Below, piece after piece: positions 8,251 through 16,941 of a stretch of 43,605 nt of DNA. Every line of letters starts with the position of its first letter. Within the stretch, counting starts at the first letter, position 1. The notes below the pieces were generated by a model, which had not been told where the DNA came from, did not search any database, and saw only the letters and a list, made by a program, of their open reading frames with translations. The stretch comes from Bacillota bacterium. Lineage in GTDB: Bacteria; Bacillota; Dethiobacteria; DTU022; UBA8154. A program made the position numbers and the translations under genes. Location of the stretch: NCBI GenBank assembly GCA_012728375.1, contig JAAYFF010000063.1, forward strand, positions 1 to 43,605. Direction: 5' to 3'.

Positions 8251-9444
8251 ATGTTGCCAATAATCTATGGAAGACTTCTTAATCTAAAACGGAACTGGAT
8301 GCCCTACGCATTAATGGTAGTGCTGCCGCTGATGCTGATGTTCGTGTTCGGGGCGGTCATAGGCGAAGAAGTATCGAAGGTTGCCCTGCCAATCGTTGAT
8401 CTGGACAAATCGGGCCCTTCCGCGGAGCTGGTGGAGGAACTAAAGAGCCTTGGCGCATATAACATCAAGCTTACTAATATGGAAGATTTAAGGAAAACTG
8501 TTATGGAAAACGGGGCTGAGGCCGGGCTGATTATCCCCCGGGGGTTTGGCGAGGCCATCATCAAAGGGGATACTCCGCGACTTGACCTCTTTGTAACCCG
8601 GGAAACCCAGACCGGCTATTCGTTGCATGGGGTGCTCCTCGTCGCGGTGCAAAGGCTGGCCTACAGCACCGCCATTGTGGAGGGGACGGTGGAATTTTTG
8701 GAAAGACATGCAGCCCTTGACCAAGGGAACAGGGGTAAAATGGAAGAGAGGATCCGCAGCCTGGTGGCCGAAGAATGGGAAGAAAGGCTGCCCGTAAAGG
8801 TGGCGGGCAGGACCATAAAAACAGGCGGCCGCGAAGGTGGCGTTCCCTTTAATATGTACACCCAGACCTCCATAGGTTTTACCATTTTCTTTTCCATGTT
8901 CACCATCATCTTTGCGGTGGGGGAGATCCTGGAAGAAAAGCGCACCGGGGTGTGGGGCAGGATTAACGTATCCCCGGTATCAAGGTTTAAGGTGCTTACG
9001 GGTAACTTGATCTGCGCCTTTGTCATGGGGATGATCAATATGACCGTTTTAATGCTGATAGGGGACCTGGCGCTGGGGGTGAACTGGCTGGGACATATTG
9101 GCGGCGTGCTTGTGATACTGACGGCTTTCAGCTTTTGTATGACTTCCTTTGGGCTGCTGCTGTCCTTCGGTATAAAAACAAGTCAGCAGCTTCAGGTGAT
9201 AGCCCCGGTGGTGCTGGTGAGCTCCGCAATGCTGGGCGGGTGCTGCTGGCCACTGGAAATCGTTACTTCCAAGGCAATGCTCGTTGCAGCGAAGCTAGTC
9301 CCTGCCGGGTGGGCAATGCAGGGACTCAAGGATATGATTGTCTACAACCGGGGCTTGGAGGCGGTGTACCTCCCGGCAGCAGTGTTGCTACTCATGGGGA
9401 TTGTTTTTCTCGGTACTGCGGTGCAGCTTGGAGAGCAGGCATGA
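8251..9444 (+). CDS. ABC-2 type permease, second subunit
   Basis: The topology matches the previous gene: an N-terminal membrane helix (M-L-M-F-V-F-G-A-V-I), an external domain to about residue 205, then several C-terminal helices including the conserved E-E-K-R-T-G-V-W-G-R loop of ABC-2 exporters before the membrane core. It starts two bases after the first permease, with its GGGAGG ribosome site inside the end of that gene, so stoichiometric production of the pair is expected. It is the last gene of the kinase-regulator-lipoprotein-ABC module. Confidence 0.88.
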   Translation: MLPIIYGRLLNLKRNWMPYALMVVLPLMLMFVFGAVIGEEVSKVALPIVDLDKSGPSAELVEELKSLGAYNIKLTNMEDLRKTVMENGAEAGLIIPRGFGEAIIKGDTPRLDLFVTRETQTGYSLHGVLLVAVQRLAYSTAIVEGTVEFLERHAALDQGNRGKMEERIRSLVAEEWEERLPVKVAGRTIKTGGREGGVPFNMYTQTSIGFTIFFSMFTIIFAVGEILEEKRTGVWGRINVSPVSRFKVLTGNLICAFVMGMINMTVLMLIGDLALGVNWLGHIGGVLVILTAFSFCMTSFGLLLSFGIKTSQQLQVIAPVVLVSSAMLGGCCWPLEIVTSKAMLVAAKLVPAGWAMQGLKDMIVYNRGLEAVYLPAAVLLLMGIVFLGTAVQLGEQA

Positions 9445-9500
9445 TAACCTGGCTATTTCTACACCTTTCGCAAAGAGCTGCTCTTAAGACAAGAGAAACT

Positions 9501-9656
9501 TTACAAATCCGCTATGGCAACAATTAAAATTCCTGCCAAAAGAATTATGACAATAAAGAGTTTCGTATCAATCCTGCCAAGCTGTTTGCTTATATCAAAA
9601 ATGCTTTTTGGGCTGAGATCGCTTTTAAATTTATTTACATCTTTTTTCTTATCCAT
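9501..9656 (-). CDS. Small single-span membrane protein (51 aa)
   Basis: A 51-codon frame begins at ATG (9654-9656), preceded by an excellent AAGGAGGAG eight bases away, and ends at TAA (9501-9503). The product has a very hydrophilic, Lys/Asp-rich N-terminus, then L-G-R-I-D-T-K and one 18-residue hydrophobic helix (L-F-I-V-I-I-L-L-A-G-I-L-I-V-A-I-A) at the C-terminus, as in a tail-anchored or N-in protein. No family is recognised. The strong ribosome site and the charge-then-membrane layout make it a likely gene despite its size. It lies convergent to the ABC permease. Confidence 0.55.
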   Translation of the reverse strand: MDKKKDVNKFKSDLSPKSIFDISKQLGRIDTKLFIVIILLAGILIVAIADL

Positions 9657-9921
9657 CAGACGGCTCCTCCTTATTTTCCGGCATAATTGATTCCTTTTTA
9701 TATTTATATTTGCCTCTTAACCGTATTAGAAGAGAAGGCATAAACATTATTTTCGGAGGCCGCCGGGCAATGAAAAAGCTTTTTAAGAGAAGGTTAAGCC
9801 CGGCTTGTATAAAAAAGTCCGGGTTATTCTTCCCCTGGTTTATTTTTTTGGGATAGTATAGTAATATAAACTCAATGAGTTTTCATGCTTGAAAACTCAA
9901 TTTCCAACGGGGGGATGTACC

Positions 9922-11100
9922 GTGCGTTATACACCTAAGTCCGAGCTGGACAGCAGGATTGCCAAATTACAGGAGATTTTGCGTAAAAACGGTATTGACG
10001 GGGCCATACTTATTCAGAATGCCGACCTTTTTTACTTTACAGGAACCATACAACGTTCTCATCTATTTATACCGTCAGAAGGCCAGCCTGTCCTGCTCGT
10101 CAAAAAAAATCTGGAACGGGCAAAATTTGAGTCACGGTTGGATAACATCATTGGTGTGAACAGTTTAAGGGAAGTAAGCACGGTTTTGCAATCTTACGGT
10201 TACGGTCCATTTAAAACCCTGGGTTTTGAACTGGATGTGCTCCCTGCAAACCAGTACTTGCGCTATCAAAAGTTGTTTGCACCGGCTGAAATTGTTGATA
10301 TTAGCATGTTCATTCGTTCTGTGCGGATGGTTAAATCGCCTTATGAGATTGAAATTCTCAAGGATGTGGCAAAGCTTCACCAGGAAGTATATTTTTTTGT
10401 TAAAGATAATCTCCGGGAAGGCATTTCGGAGTTGGAATTGTCGGCAATGATTGCAGCTTATTCACGCCGGAAAGGTCACTCCGGTTTCATGAGGGTGCGG
10501 GGATTTAATGAGGATCTCTTTTATATTCATCTACTATCCGGCAACAATACGCAGCCGAGCTATTTTGACGGATCAGTCGGCGGAAAAGGAGTTGGCCCCG
10601 CGTTTGCCCAGGGTTCCTGCAATAAAGTGATCGGGAAAAACGAGCCGGTGCTGTTTGACTTTGATTTCGTTTTTGACGGGTATATGTTGGACCAGACCAG
10701 AGTGTTCTGTATTGGCAAACTGGCGGATCACCTGACCCGGGCCCACGGGGTGGCCCTTAATATTCTCAAGGAGATGGAAAAAATGGCTAAACCAGGGGTT
10801 CCCTGCGGCAAGCTTTACGACAGGGCCATGGAACTTGCCGGGGAGAGTCCGTTTGCCGGGCATTTTTTAGGTTTTCCCGACCATGTCTCCTTTATCGGCC
10901 ACGGTATCGGCATCGAGCTGGATGAACCTCCGATAATCGCCCGGGGCTTTGATACCCCGCTGGAAGAGGGGATGGTTTTTGCCCTGGAACCGAAGTTTGT
11001 CTTTCCCGACGGTGTTGTTGGGGTAGAAAATACCTATTTGGTAACGAAGGATGGATTGGAGAATATGACTGTGTTTGAGGAAGATATTATTTATCTTTAA
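9922..11100 (+). CDS. M24-family metallopeptidase (Xaa-Pro aminopeptidase-like)
   Basis: An N-terminal creatinase/prolidase domain (to ~130) precedes the pita-bread M24 catalytic domain. Metal-binding residues appear in order: Asp in F-D-F-D-F-V-F-D-G-Y and D-Q-T-R, His in G-H-G-I-G-I-E-L-D-E-P-P, Glu in L-E-P-K-F and Glu in V-E-N-T-Y. Such enzymes are cytoplasmic di-metal peptidases removing residues before proline, though many members are uncharacterised. The frame can be opened at TTG 9889, but GTG 9922 has GGGGGG (9909-9914) just before it and starts where the family does, so it is preferred. It opens a plus-strand run of metabolic genes. Confidence 0.85.
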   Translation: MRYTPKSELDSRIAKLQEILRKNGIDGAILIQNADLFYFTGTIQRSHLFIPSEGQPVLLVKKNLERAKFESRLDNIIGVNSLREVSTVLQSYGYGPFKTLGFELDVLPANQYLRYQKLFAPAEIVDISMFIRSVRMVKSPYEIEILKDVAKLHQEVYFFVKDNLREGISELELSAMIAAYSRRKGHSGFMRVRGFNEDLFYIHLLSGNNTQPSYFDGSVGGKGVGPAFAQGSCNKVIGKNEPVLFDFDFVFDGYMLDQTRVFCIGKLADHLTRAHGVALNILKEMEKMAKPGVPCGKLYDRAMELAGESPFAGHFLGFPDHVSFIGHGIGIELDEPPIIARGFDTPLEEGMVFALEPKFVFPDGVVGVENTYLVTKDGLENMTVFEEDIIYL

Positions 11101-11160
11101 TGCTGTCTACACCGCCTTTTGGGGCAGCTTTTACTTTTAAATGAGAATGGGGGAATGATT

Positions 11161-12330
11161 TTGCAAAGTTTAAACTTGAAGTACGGATGCAATCCGCACC
11201 AGAAACCGGCAAGGATATACATGGAAGATAGGGAGTTGCCCATTAAAATTTTAAATGGAAATCCAGGATACATTAATTTGCTGGATGCCGTTAATTCCTG
11301 GCAACTGGTAAAGGATTTAAAAGAAGTGTTAAAGCTGCCTGCCGCTGCCTCTTTCAAGCATCTTAGCCCTGCAGGTGCAGCCGTTGCTTTGCCCCTTAGC
11401 GACACCTTAAAAAAAGCCTATTTTGTTGAAGATGTGGAGTTGTCTCCCCTTGCCGCGGCATATGCCCGGGCCAGAGGCGCGGACAGGATGTCCTCCTTTG
11501 GCGACTGGGCTGCCCTCAGCGATATTGTTGACGAATCTACGGCGACCATATTAAAAAGGGAAGTTTCCGATGGGGTAATTGCTCCGGGATATACGGAAAA
11601 AGCGATTGAAATTCTTAAAACGAAGAAAAAAGGCGGTTACAACGTTATTGAAATAGACAAGGATTACGAACCCGGAGATATTGAGAAGCGAAGCGTTTTT
11701 GGAATCACCTTTGAGCAGGTAAGAAATAAGGCGTTGCCCGGTTATGGAGACCTTTTGCATGTTGTTACCGAAAACAAGTCTCTTCCCGAAGAAGCGAAAC
11801 GGGATTTAATTATCAGCATGATTACTCTAAAATATACCCAGTCAAATTCAGTATGTTATGTTTATGACGGACAGGTGATCGGAAACGGTGCAGGGCAACA
11901 ATCCCGCATACATTGCACCCGCCTGGCAGGGGACAAGGCTGATACCTGGTATTTGAGGCAGCATCCGGCAGTATTACAGTTAAAATTTAAAAAGGGTATC
12001 AGCAGGCCGGAAAGGGATAATGCCATTGATTTATATTTGCGGGATGATATAACGGAAAATGAAGAGAAAGCCTGGCTGGAACTGTTTGCAGAGCCGCCCC
12101 GTAGGTTAACCAAAGCTGAAAAGGATGAATGGATTGCCGGTCTTCAGGGTGTTTCGATAGGCTCTGATGCTTTTTTCCCGTTCAGGGACAACATTGACCG
12201 CGCTTATAAAAGCGGAGTCAGGTACGTAGTCCAGCCGGGAGGGTCCCTCAGGGATGAAGATGTTATTAAAGCCTGCAATGAGTACGGTATTGTCATGATC
12301 TTTACCAATATTCGCCTTTTTCATCATTAA
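11161..12330 (+). CDS. Stand-alone AICAR transformylase (PurH transformylase domain only)
   Basis: The enzyme transfers a formyl group from 10-formyl-tetrahydrofolate to AICAR, the ninth step of purine synthesis. Family hallmarks: F-K-H-L-S-P-A-G (the Lys-His pair of the active site), A-R-A-R-G-A-D-R-M-S-S-F-G-D, K-Y-T-Q-S-N-S-V-C-Y and G-A-G-Q-Q-S-R-I-H-C-T-R-L-A-G-D-K-A. At ~389 residues it lacks the N-terminal MGS-like IMP cyclohydrolase domain of normal PurH, so cyclisation must come from elsewhere. ATG 11155 touches its GGGGGA ribosome site, whereas TTG 11161 lies six bases from it and yields M-Q-S-L-N-L-K-Y-G-C-N-P, the usual family start; TTG is preferred. Confidence 0.85.
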   Translation: MQSLNLKYGCNPHQKPARIYMEDRELPIKILNGNPGYINLLDAVNSWQLVKDLKEVLKLPAAASFKHLSPAGAAVALPLSDTLKKAYFVEDVELSPLAAAYARARGADRMSSFGDWAALSDIVDESTATILKREVSDGVIAPGYTEKAIEILKTKKKGGYNVIEIDKDYEPGDIEKRSVFGITFEQVRNKALPGYGDLLHVVTENKSLPEEAKRDLIISMITLKYTQSNSVCYVYDGQVIGNGAGQQSRIHCTRLAGDKADTWYLRQHPAVLQLKFKKGISRPERDNAIDLYLRDDITENEEKAWLELFAEPPRRLTKAEKDEWIAGLQGVSIGSDAFFPFRDNIDRAYKSGVRYVVQPGGSLRDEDVIKACNEYGIVMIFTNIRLFHH

Positions 12331-12345
12331 TTGGGGGAGACGGTC

Positions 12346-13545
12346 ATGGGCTATGACCTGGACAGCTTTATTGATCCCAGCGGAACGAACAGCATTAAAT
12401 GGGAATTTATGAGCCTGTTTGCTCCGAATGCGACGGAAAAGGCAATTCCCATGTGGGTCGCAGATATGGATTTTCCCTGTGCGGAACCTATTCTGGCAGC
12501 TCTCCACCGCCGCGTTGACCGGCAAATTTTTGGCTATAGCACGCACAGAACAGCCGAATATTTTCGTGCTGTTTGTGGATGGTACCAGCACCGCTTCAAC
12601 TGGTACGTCAATTCAACGGATCTGGTGTACAGCCCCGGCGTTGTTCCGGCCCTTTCCTATTTAATCCATATTTTAACCGAGCCCGGAGACGGAGTAATTA
12701 TTCAAAGGCCGGTTTATGCACCCTTTTCGAGCGTGATTGAAAAGCAGGGCAGGACTCTGGTTAATAACCCTTTAGTAAACCGCGGCGGCTATTATGTGAT
12801 GGACTTTGACGACCTGGAGAGGAAAGCAAAAGAACCGGGCACGAAATTAATGCTACTGTGCAGCCCCCATAATCCCGTGGGACGGGTCTGGAAAGGGGAT
12901 GAGCTAAAAAAACTAGGTCAAATTTGCCTGGAAAACGATCTTTTGATCATTTCCGATGAGATACACTGCGACCTGGTTAGGAAAGGAATTAAACATACGC
13001 CGCTGGTAACGCTGTTTCCGGAACATAAAAATAAAATTATCACCGCCACGGCTCCCAGCAAGACTTTCAACATTGCCGGGATGCACCTGTCCAACATTAT
13101 TATTCACGATCGGAAAATAAGGAAAAAATGGCTCGAGTATGTGTCGGGTCAGCTGCGCCTTTCGGCACCGGACCCTTTAGCAATAGTTGCGGCGCAGGCT
13201 GCTTATTGCCTGGGGGAGGAATGGCTTGAAGAGGTCCTCGCTTACCTGGACAACAATATTTCTTTTCTGGAAAGCTATTTGCAGGAGCACCTGCCCGAAG
13301 CCAGATGCACTCCTCTGGAAGGCACTTACCTTGCCTGGGTGGACCTTAGGGCATATGGCTATACCCAGGAAGAATTGAAGGAAAAGATTCTGGAGGAAGC
13401 GCAAGTTTTAATCGAGGAAGGAACAATCTTTGGAGAAGAAGGCAAGGGTTTTATCCGCATCAATATAGCCTGCCCCATCAACATTTTAAAGGAAGGGCTT
13501 AAGCGTATTGCCGGGGTACTTAACCCTAAGGGGAAGGAGGCGTGA
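12346..13545 (+). CDS. patB: MalY/PatB-type pyridoxal-phosphate C-S lyase / aminotransferase
   Basis: A fold-type I PLP enzyme of ~399 residues. It begins with the PatB-type pattern F-I-D-P-S-G-T-N-S-I-K-W, has M-W-V-A-D-M-D-F near residue 45, S-P-H-N-P-V-G-R in the middle and the PLP lysine in S-K-T-F-N-I-A-G. Members cleave cystathionine or cysteine conjugates to pyruvate, ammonia and a thiol; some are aminotransferases. The ORF opens at TTG 12331, but GGGGGAG (12333-12339) serves ATG 12346. Its stop codon overlaps the possible GTG start of the next gene. Confidence 0.85.
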   Translation: MGYDLDSFIDPSGTNSIKWEFMSLFAPNATEKAIPMWVADMDFPCAEPILAALHRRVDRQIFGYSTHRTAEYFRAVCGWYQHRFNWYVNSTDLVYSPGVVPALSYLIHILTEPGDGVIIQRPVYAPFSSVIEKQGRTLVNNPLVNRGGYYVMDFDDLERKAKEPGTKLMLLCSPHNPVGRVWKGDELKKLGQICLENDLLIISDEIHCDLVRKGIKHTPLVTLFPEHKNKIITATAPSKTFNIAGMHLSNIIIHDRKIRKKWLEYVSGQLRLSAPDPLAIVAAQAAYCLGEEWLEEVLAYLDNNISFLESYLQEHLPEARCTPLEGTYLAWVDLRAYGYTQEELKEKILEEAQVLIEEGTIFGEEGKGFIRINIACPINILKEGLKRIAGVLNPKGKEA

Positions 13546-13547
13546 AC

Positions 13548-14333
13548 TTGCAAATAAAGTGCGTAAAATTGGTATATTTCAGCCCGACGGGCAATGTGCG
13601 CAGGACGCTGCGAAAAATTGCCGCAGGTACGGGTTGGGAAACTGTGGAATATGATTTGACCTCCTTCGACGCCAGGTGGCAAAAGTATATGTTTTCTGCA
13701 GAGGATTTGGTGCTGATCGGTATGCCCGTGTACTACGGCAGGATCCCGGCAATTTCCGAAGAATTTTTTCGAGGGATCAGGGCCGCGGAGAATACGCCGG
13801 CAGTGTTTGTAGTCTCTTATGGGAATAGGGATTACGAGGGCGCTTTGCTGGAGCTAAAGCAAAAGTGTGAGCAAAAAGGCTTTGCAGGTATTGCTGCTGC
13901 TGCTTTTATCGGCGAACACTCCTGCTGCCCACGCGTTGCCGCCGGAAGGCCGGACGCGCTCGATGAAGAAAAAGCTTTGTTTTTCGGCCGGGAAATCAGA
14001 AAAAAGGTTGCTGACGTCGCCGATATCTCCATGTTGAAAAACCTGCAGGTAAAGGGGAAGTACCCTTACAGGAAAAGTAAAGAAAGGCCGGTTTGTCCGG
14101 TTACCGCTGACCATTGTGACAGCTGCGGGCTTTGTTCCCGGGAGTGCCCGGTGTCTGCCATTAACCCCGCTGATCCCAAAGAAACGGATCCCTTTAGGTG
14201 CCTAATTTGTTTTCGCTGTATTAGGAACTGTCCAAACGGGGCAAAGTATATTGAAAACGATAAGTTTAATAATTTGATTGCAGAGCTTGAGAAGAACTGT
14301 ACAGTCAGAAAAGAACCGGAGATTTTTATTTGA
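13548..14333 (+). CDS. EFR1-type flavodoxin-ferredoxin fusion protein
   Basis: The N-terminal half is flavodoxin-like, with the FMN phosphate loop F-S-P-T-G-N near the start and G-M-P-V-Y-Y-G-R-I-P further on. The C-terminal part carries two 4Fe-4S motifs, C-D-S-C-G-L-C-S-R-E-C-P and C-L-I-C-F-R-C-I-R-N-C-P, as in a bacterial ferredoxin. Such EFR1 proteins are predicted soluble electron carriers of anaerobes, with unknown partners. Either GTG 13542 (four-base overlap with the previous gene) or TTG 13548 may start it; AAGGAGG ends seven bases before the TTG and only one before the GTG, so TTG is chosen. Confidence 0.85.
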   Translation: MQIKCVKLVYFSPTGNVRRTLRKIAAGTGWETVEYDLTSFDARWQKYMFSAEDLVLIGMPVYYGRIPAISEEFFRGIRAAENTPAVFVVSYGNRDYEGALLELKQKCEQKGFAGIAAAAFIGEHSCCPRVAAGRPDALDEEKALFFGREIRKKVADVADISMLKNLQVKGKYPYRKSKERPVCPVTADHCDSCGLCSRECPVSAINPADPKETDPFRCLICFRCIRNCPNGAKYIENDKFNNLIAELEKNCTVRKEPEIFI

Positions 14334-14447
14334 TGAGTGTCGTTATTATTTTTGAGGGTAAGGGAGAAAAAGGCGTAAAAATAATGTATAATACTGTTGG
14401 GTTTTTGAGCTTTACTTATTACAGAAAAAAACAATGGGAGGGGTTAA

Positions 14448-16061
14448 GTGAGCTGGACGCTAGCTGCAGGAATAGTAGGAGGTCTCGGACTTTTCCTATT
14501 CGGAATCCAGATGATGGCGTCGGGGATGCAAAAGGTAGCTGGGGACAACCTCAGGCGCGTTCTGGGGATACTGACGGGCAAACCGATAATGGGCGTTTTA
14601 ACAGGTATGGCAGTAACGGTACTGGTGCAGAGCAGCAGCACTGTCACTGCAATGCTCGTCGGATTCGTCAATGCCGGTTTGATGACTTTACCCCAGGCAT
14701 TCAGCGCAGTTATGGGGGCTAATATCGGCACAACGATTACTGCGCAAATGGTTTCTTTTAAACTTGACGTTTTGGCTCTTCCTGCTGTGGGAATAGGAGG
14801 GCTGCTCAATTACTTCAGCAAACGCAGGTTACACCGGTATATCGGCCAGGTTATCCTTGGCTTTGGATTGTTGTTTGCCGGGATAATTACCATGTCTAAT
14901 GCTGTCTACTTTTTGCGGGAAAGTCCCTTCTTTCTGGACATGTTGGTAAAGTTCGGCCAGCAACCTCTTCTCGGTATTCTTATTGCAGCCTTTTTTACGG
15001 CAGTTATCCAGAGCAGCAGCGCAGCGACGGGAATTATTATTGCCCTTACTTTACAGGAAGTAATTACAATTAATATAGCCATTCCTCTTATCTTGGGAAC
15101 CAATATCGGTACCTGCATTACGGCTGTTCTGGCAGGGTTGGGAACATCACTTGCAGCCAGGAGAACAGCGCTTTCCCACGTCCTTTTTAACATCTTCGGC
15201 GTTTTAATAATGCTGATTATTTTAAGACCTTTTACCGATTTAATCATTCATACGGGCGATACAGTAGCACGGCAGACCGCCAACGCGCATACACTTTTTA
15301 ACGTTTTTACGACAATTTTGGTGTTTCCCTTCTTTAAGCATTTTGTCCATCTTGTTAACGTTATTTATCCCGGTGAAAATGAAACCGTTGAGTTCGGCCC
15401 CAAATATTTAGACAAACGGATGCTCATAACTCCTGCTGTTGCCATACAAGGAGCACGCCAGGAACTGATCCGTATGGCCAATGTGGCCCGAGATATAGTG
15501 AAAGAAGCGGTTGATATGTTTTATAAGGGAAATTTAAAAAATTTACCTCATATTATCCAATTGGAAGATTTACTGGACGACCTGGAAAAAGAAATTACTC
15601 ATTATTTGCAAAGGCTGTCCCAGCATTCGCTGACTTATAAGCAAACAATCGCTGTTTCCGGAGTAATGAACGCGGCCAATGACATGGAGCGCATCGGGGA
15701 TCATGCCATGAATATTGCTTTTCTCTCCGAAACAGTCATCGAGAATAAATTAAGTGTTAGTACAGCAGCAAAAGAAGAGGTTTTGAAGATGTTCCACAAG
15801 GTTGATGAAATTACCGCCAGTGCAATTGATGCTTTTTCCAGGGAAGATCTGCGCCTTGCCAGGGAAGTTGTTCAGCAGGATGATTTAGTTGATAACATGG
15901 AAAAAGATTTGAGAAAAAGTCATATAGATCGTATCAACCGTAATGAATGTATTCCGGAAAGCGGTGTCATATATCTGGATATTTTGAGCAATCTGGAAAG
16001 AATTGCTGACCACGCCACCAATCTTGCCGAAGTTGTTACGGAGGAAGTTATAAAAGAATAA
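14448..16061 (+). CDS. Na+/phosphate symporter with C-terminal PhoU domain
   Basis: The membrane part (about 1-310) holds the two inverted Na/Pi repeats with the signature V-Q-S-S-S-T-V-T-A and its twin I-Q-S-S-S-A-A-T-G, plus G-A-N-I-G-T-T and G-T-N-I-G-T-C. From about 340 a PhoU-like helical domain follows, with two A-x-D-M-E-R-I-G-D-H / L-E-R-I-A-D-H motifs that bind metal clusters. Family members import phosphate with sodium, and the PhoU part may regulate the transporter. The GTG start is preceded by GGGAGGGG. It ends six bases before the convergent folD. Confidence 0.92.
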   Translation: MSWTLAAGIVGGLGLFLFGIQMMASGMQKVAGDNLRRVLGILTGKPIMGVLTGMAVTVLVQSSSTVTAMLVGFVNAGLMTLPQAFSAVMGANIGTTITAQMVSFKLDVLALPAVGIGGLLNYFSKRRLHRYIGQVILGFGLLFAGIITMSNAVYFLRESPFFLDMLVKFGQQPLLGILIAAFFTAVIQSSSAATGIIIALTLQEVITINIAIPLILGTNIGTCITAVLAGLGTSLAARRTALSHVLFNIFGVLIMLIILRPFTDLIIHTGDTVARQTANAHTLFNVFTTILVFPFFKHFVHLVNVIYPGENETVEFGPKYLDKRMLITPAVAIQGARQELIRMANVARDIVKEAVDMFYKGNLKNLPHIIQLEDLLDDLEKEITHYLQRLSQHSLTYKQTIAVSGVMNAANDMERIGDHAMNIAFLSETVIENKLSVSTAAKEEVLKMFHKVDEITASAIDAFSREDLRLAREVVQQDDLVDNMEKDLRKSHIDRINRNECIPESGVIYLDILSNLERIADHATNLAEVVTEEVIKE

Positions 16062-16067
16062 TTGCAG

Positions 16068-16937
16068 TTATTTTCTTGAAACCCCGTTTTGTATTTCGCA
16101 GGCCATAACGGTATGTTTGCATAGAACAGCAGAGGTAACGGAGCCTACGCCGCCGGGGACTGGTGTAATTCCCGCCACAATGGGTTCCACAGACGCAAAG
16201 TCCACATCACCGCAATATTGTTCCGGATTTTCAGGGTCTTCATTGATCCCGACATCAATAACTATCTGTCCGGGTTTTACATATTCCCCGTTAATCATGC
16301 GGGCTCGTCCGATGGATGCTACCAGAATATCGGCTTCTCTGCAAACTGCCGGAAGATTTTCGGTCCTGGAATGGCAGATGGTAACCGTGGCGTGATTTCT
16401 GAGCAGAAGCATGGAAACAGGTTTGCCCACAACCAGGGAGCGGCCCAGGACAACAACTTTTTTCCCTAAAAGAGGGATATTATAAAAGTTGAGCAGTTCC
16501 ATACATGCAGCGGGGGTGCAGGGCGGAAAGCCGGTGTCATCGTCAGCAAAAACCCTTCCGGCACTGTTCGGATTGAGGCAGTCAACATCTTTTTCAACCG
16601 GAATCAGGGAGCGAATTTTTTTTTCGTCCAGGTTTTTGGGCAGGGGAGCAAATAATAGAATACCATTAATTTTCCTGTCGTTTCCAATTTCTGTAACAGT
16701 CTTTTCAAAGTCCAGCTGTGAAATGTTCTCGGGATATGTAAATATTTGAAAATCTATTCCTATGGAAGAACAAGTATTTTTAGCCCCTTTTTCATAAAAA
16801 AGATCGTCCGGACGGGAGCCTACCCTGATCATGCCAAGTCTGGGGGTTATCCCTCCAGCTTTCAGCGCTTCAACCCTTTTTGTCAGTTCACTTTTTATGG
16901 CATCAGCAACTGCTTTTCCTTTTAATAATTCGGCCAT
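16068..16937 (-). CDS. folD: Methylene-tetrahydrofolate dehydrogenase (FolD family)
   Basis: The protein has the normal FolD length (289) and a Rossmann NADP site ([12 protein letters not shown]), with the C-terminal hallmark [11 protein letters not shown]. It oxidises 5,10-methylene-THF. The classic active-site motif Y-x-x-x-K-x-K reads Y-E-K-G-A-K-N here: Tyr48 is kept, but the residue four on, normally the lysine needed for cyclohydrolase activity, is Ala52. This resembles the D-D-L-x-Y-E-x-G-A branch of FolD that I associate with a separate FchA, and fchA is the next gene, four bases upstream. I infer a dehydrogenase that relies on FchA for the cyclohydrolase step. Confidence 0.9.
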   Translation of the reverse strand: MAELLKGKAVADAIKSELTKRVEALKAGGITPRLGMIRVGSRPDDLFYEKGAKNTCSSIGIDFQIFTYPENISQLDFEKTVTEIGNDRKINGILLFAPLPKNLDEKKIRSLIPVEKDVDCLNPNSAGRVFADDDTGFPPCTPAACMELLNFYNIPLLGKKVVVLGRSLVVGKPVSMLLLRNHATVTICHSRTENLPAVCREADILVASIGRARMINGEYVKPGQIVIDVGINEDPENPEQYCGDVDFASVEPIVAGITPVPGGVGSVTSAVLCKHTVMACEIQNGVSRK

Positions 16938-16941
16938 TTGT

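Noticed and set aside
14330-14722. 130-codon frame overlapping the start of the Na/Pi symporter
   Set aside because: It is out of frame with the symporter, which has strong QSSS motifs and its own ribosome site.
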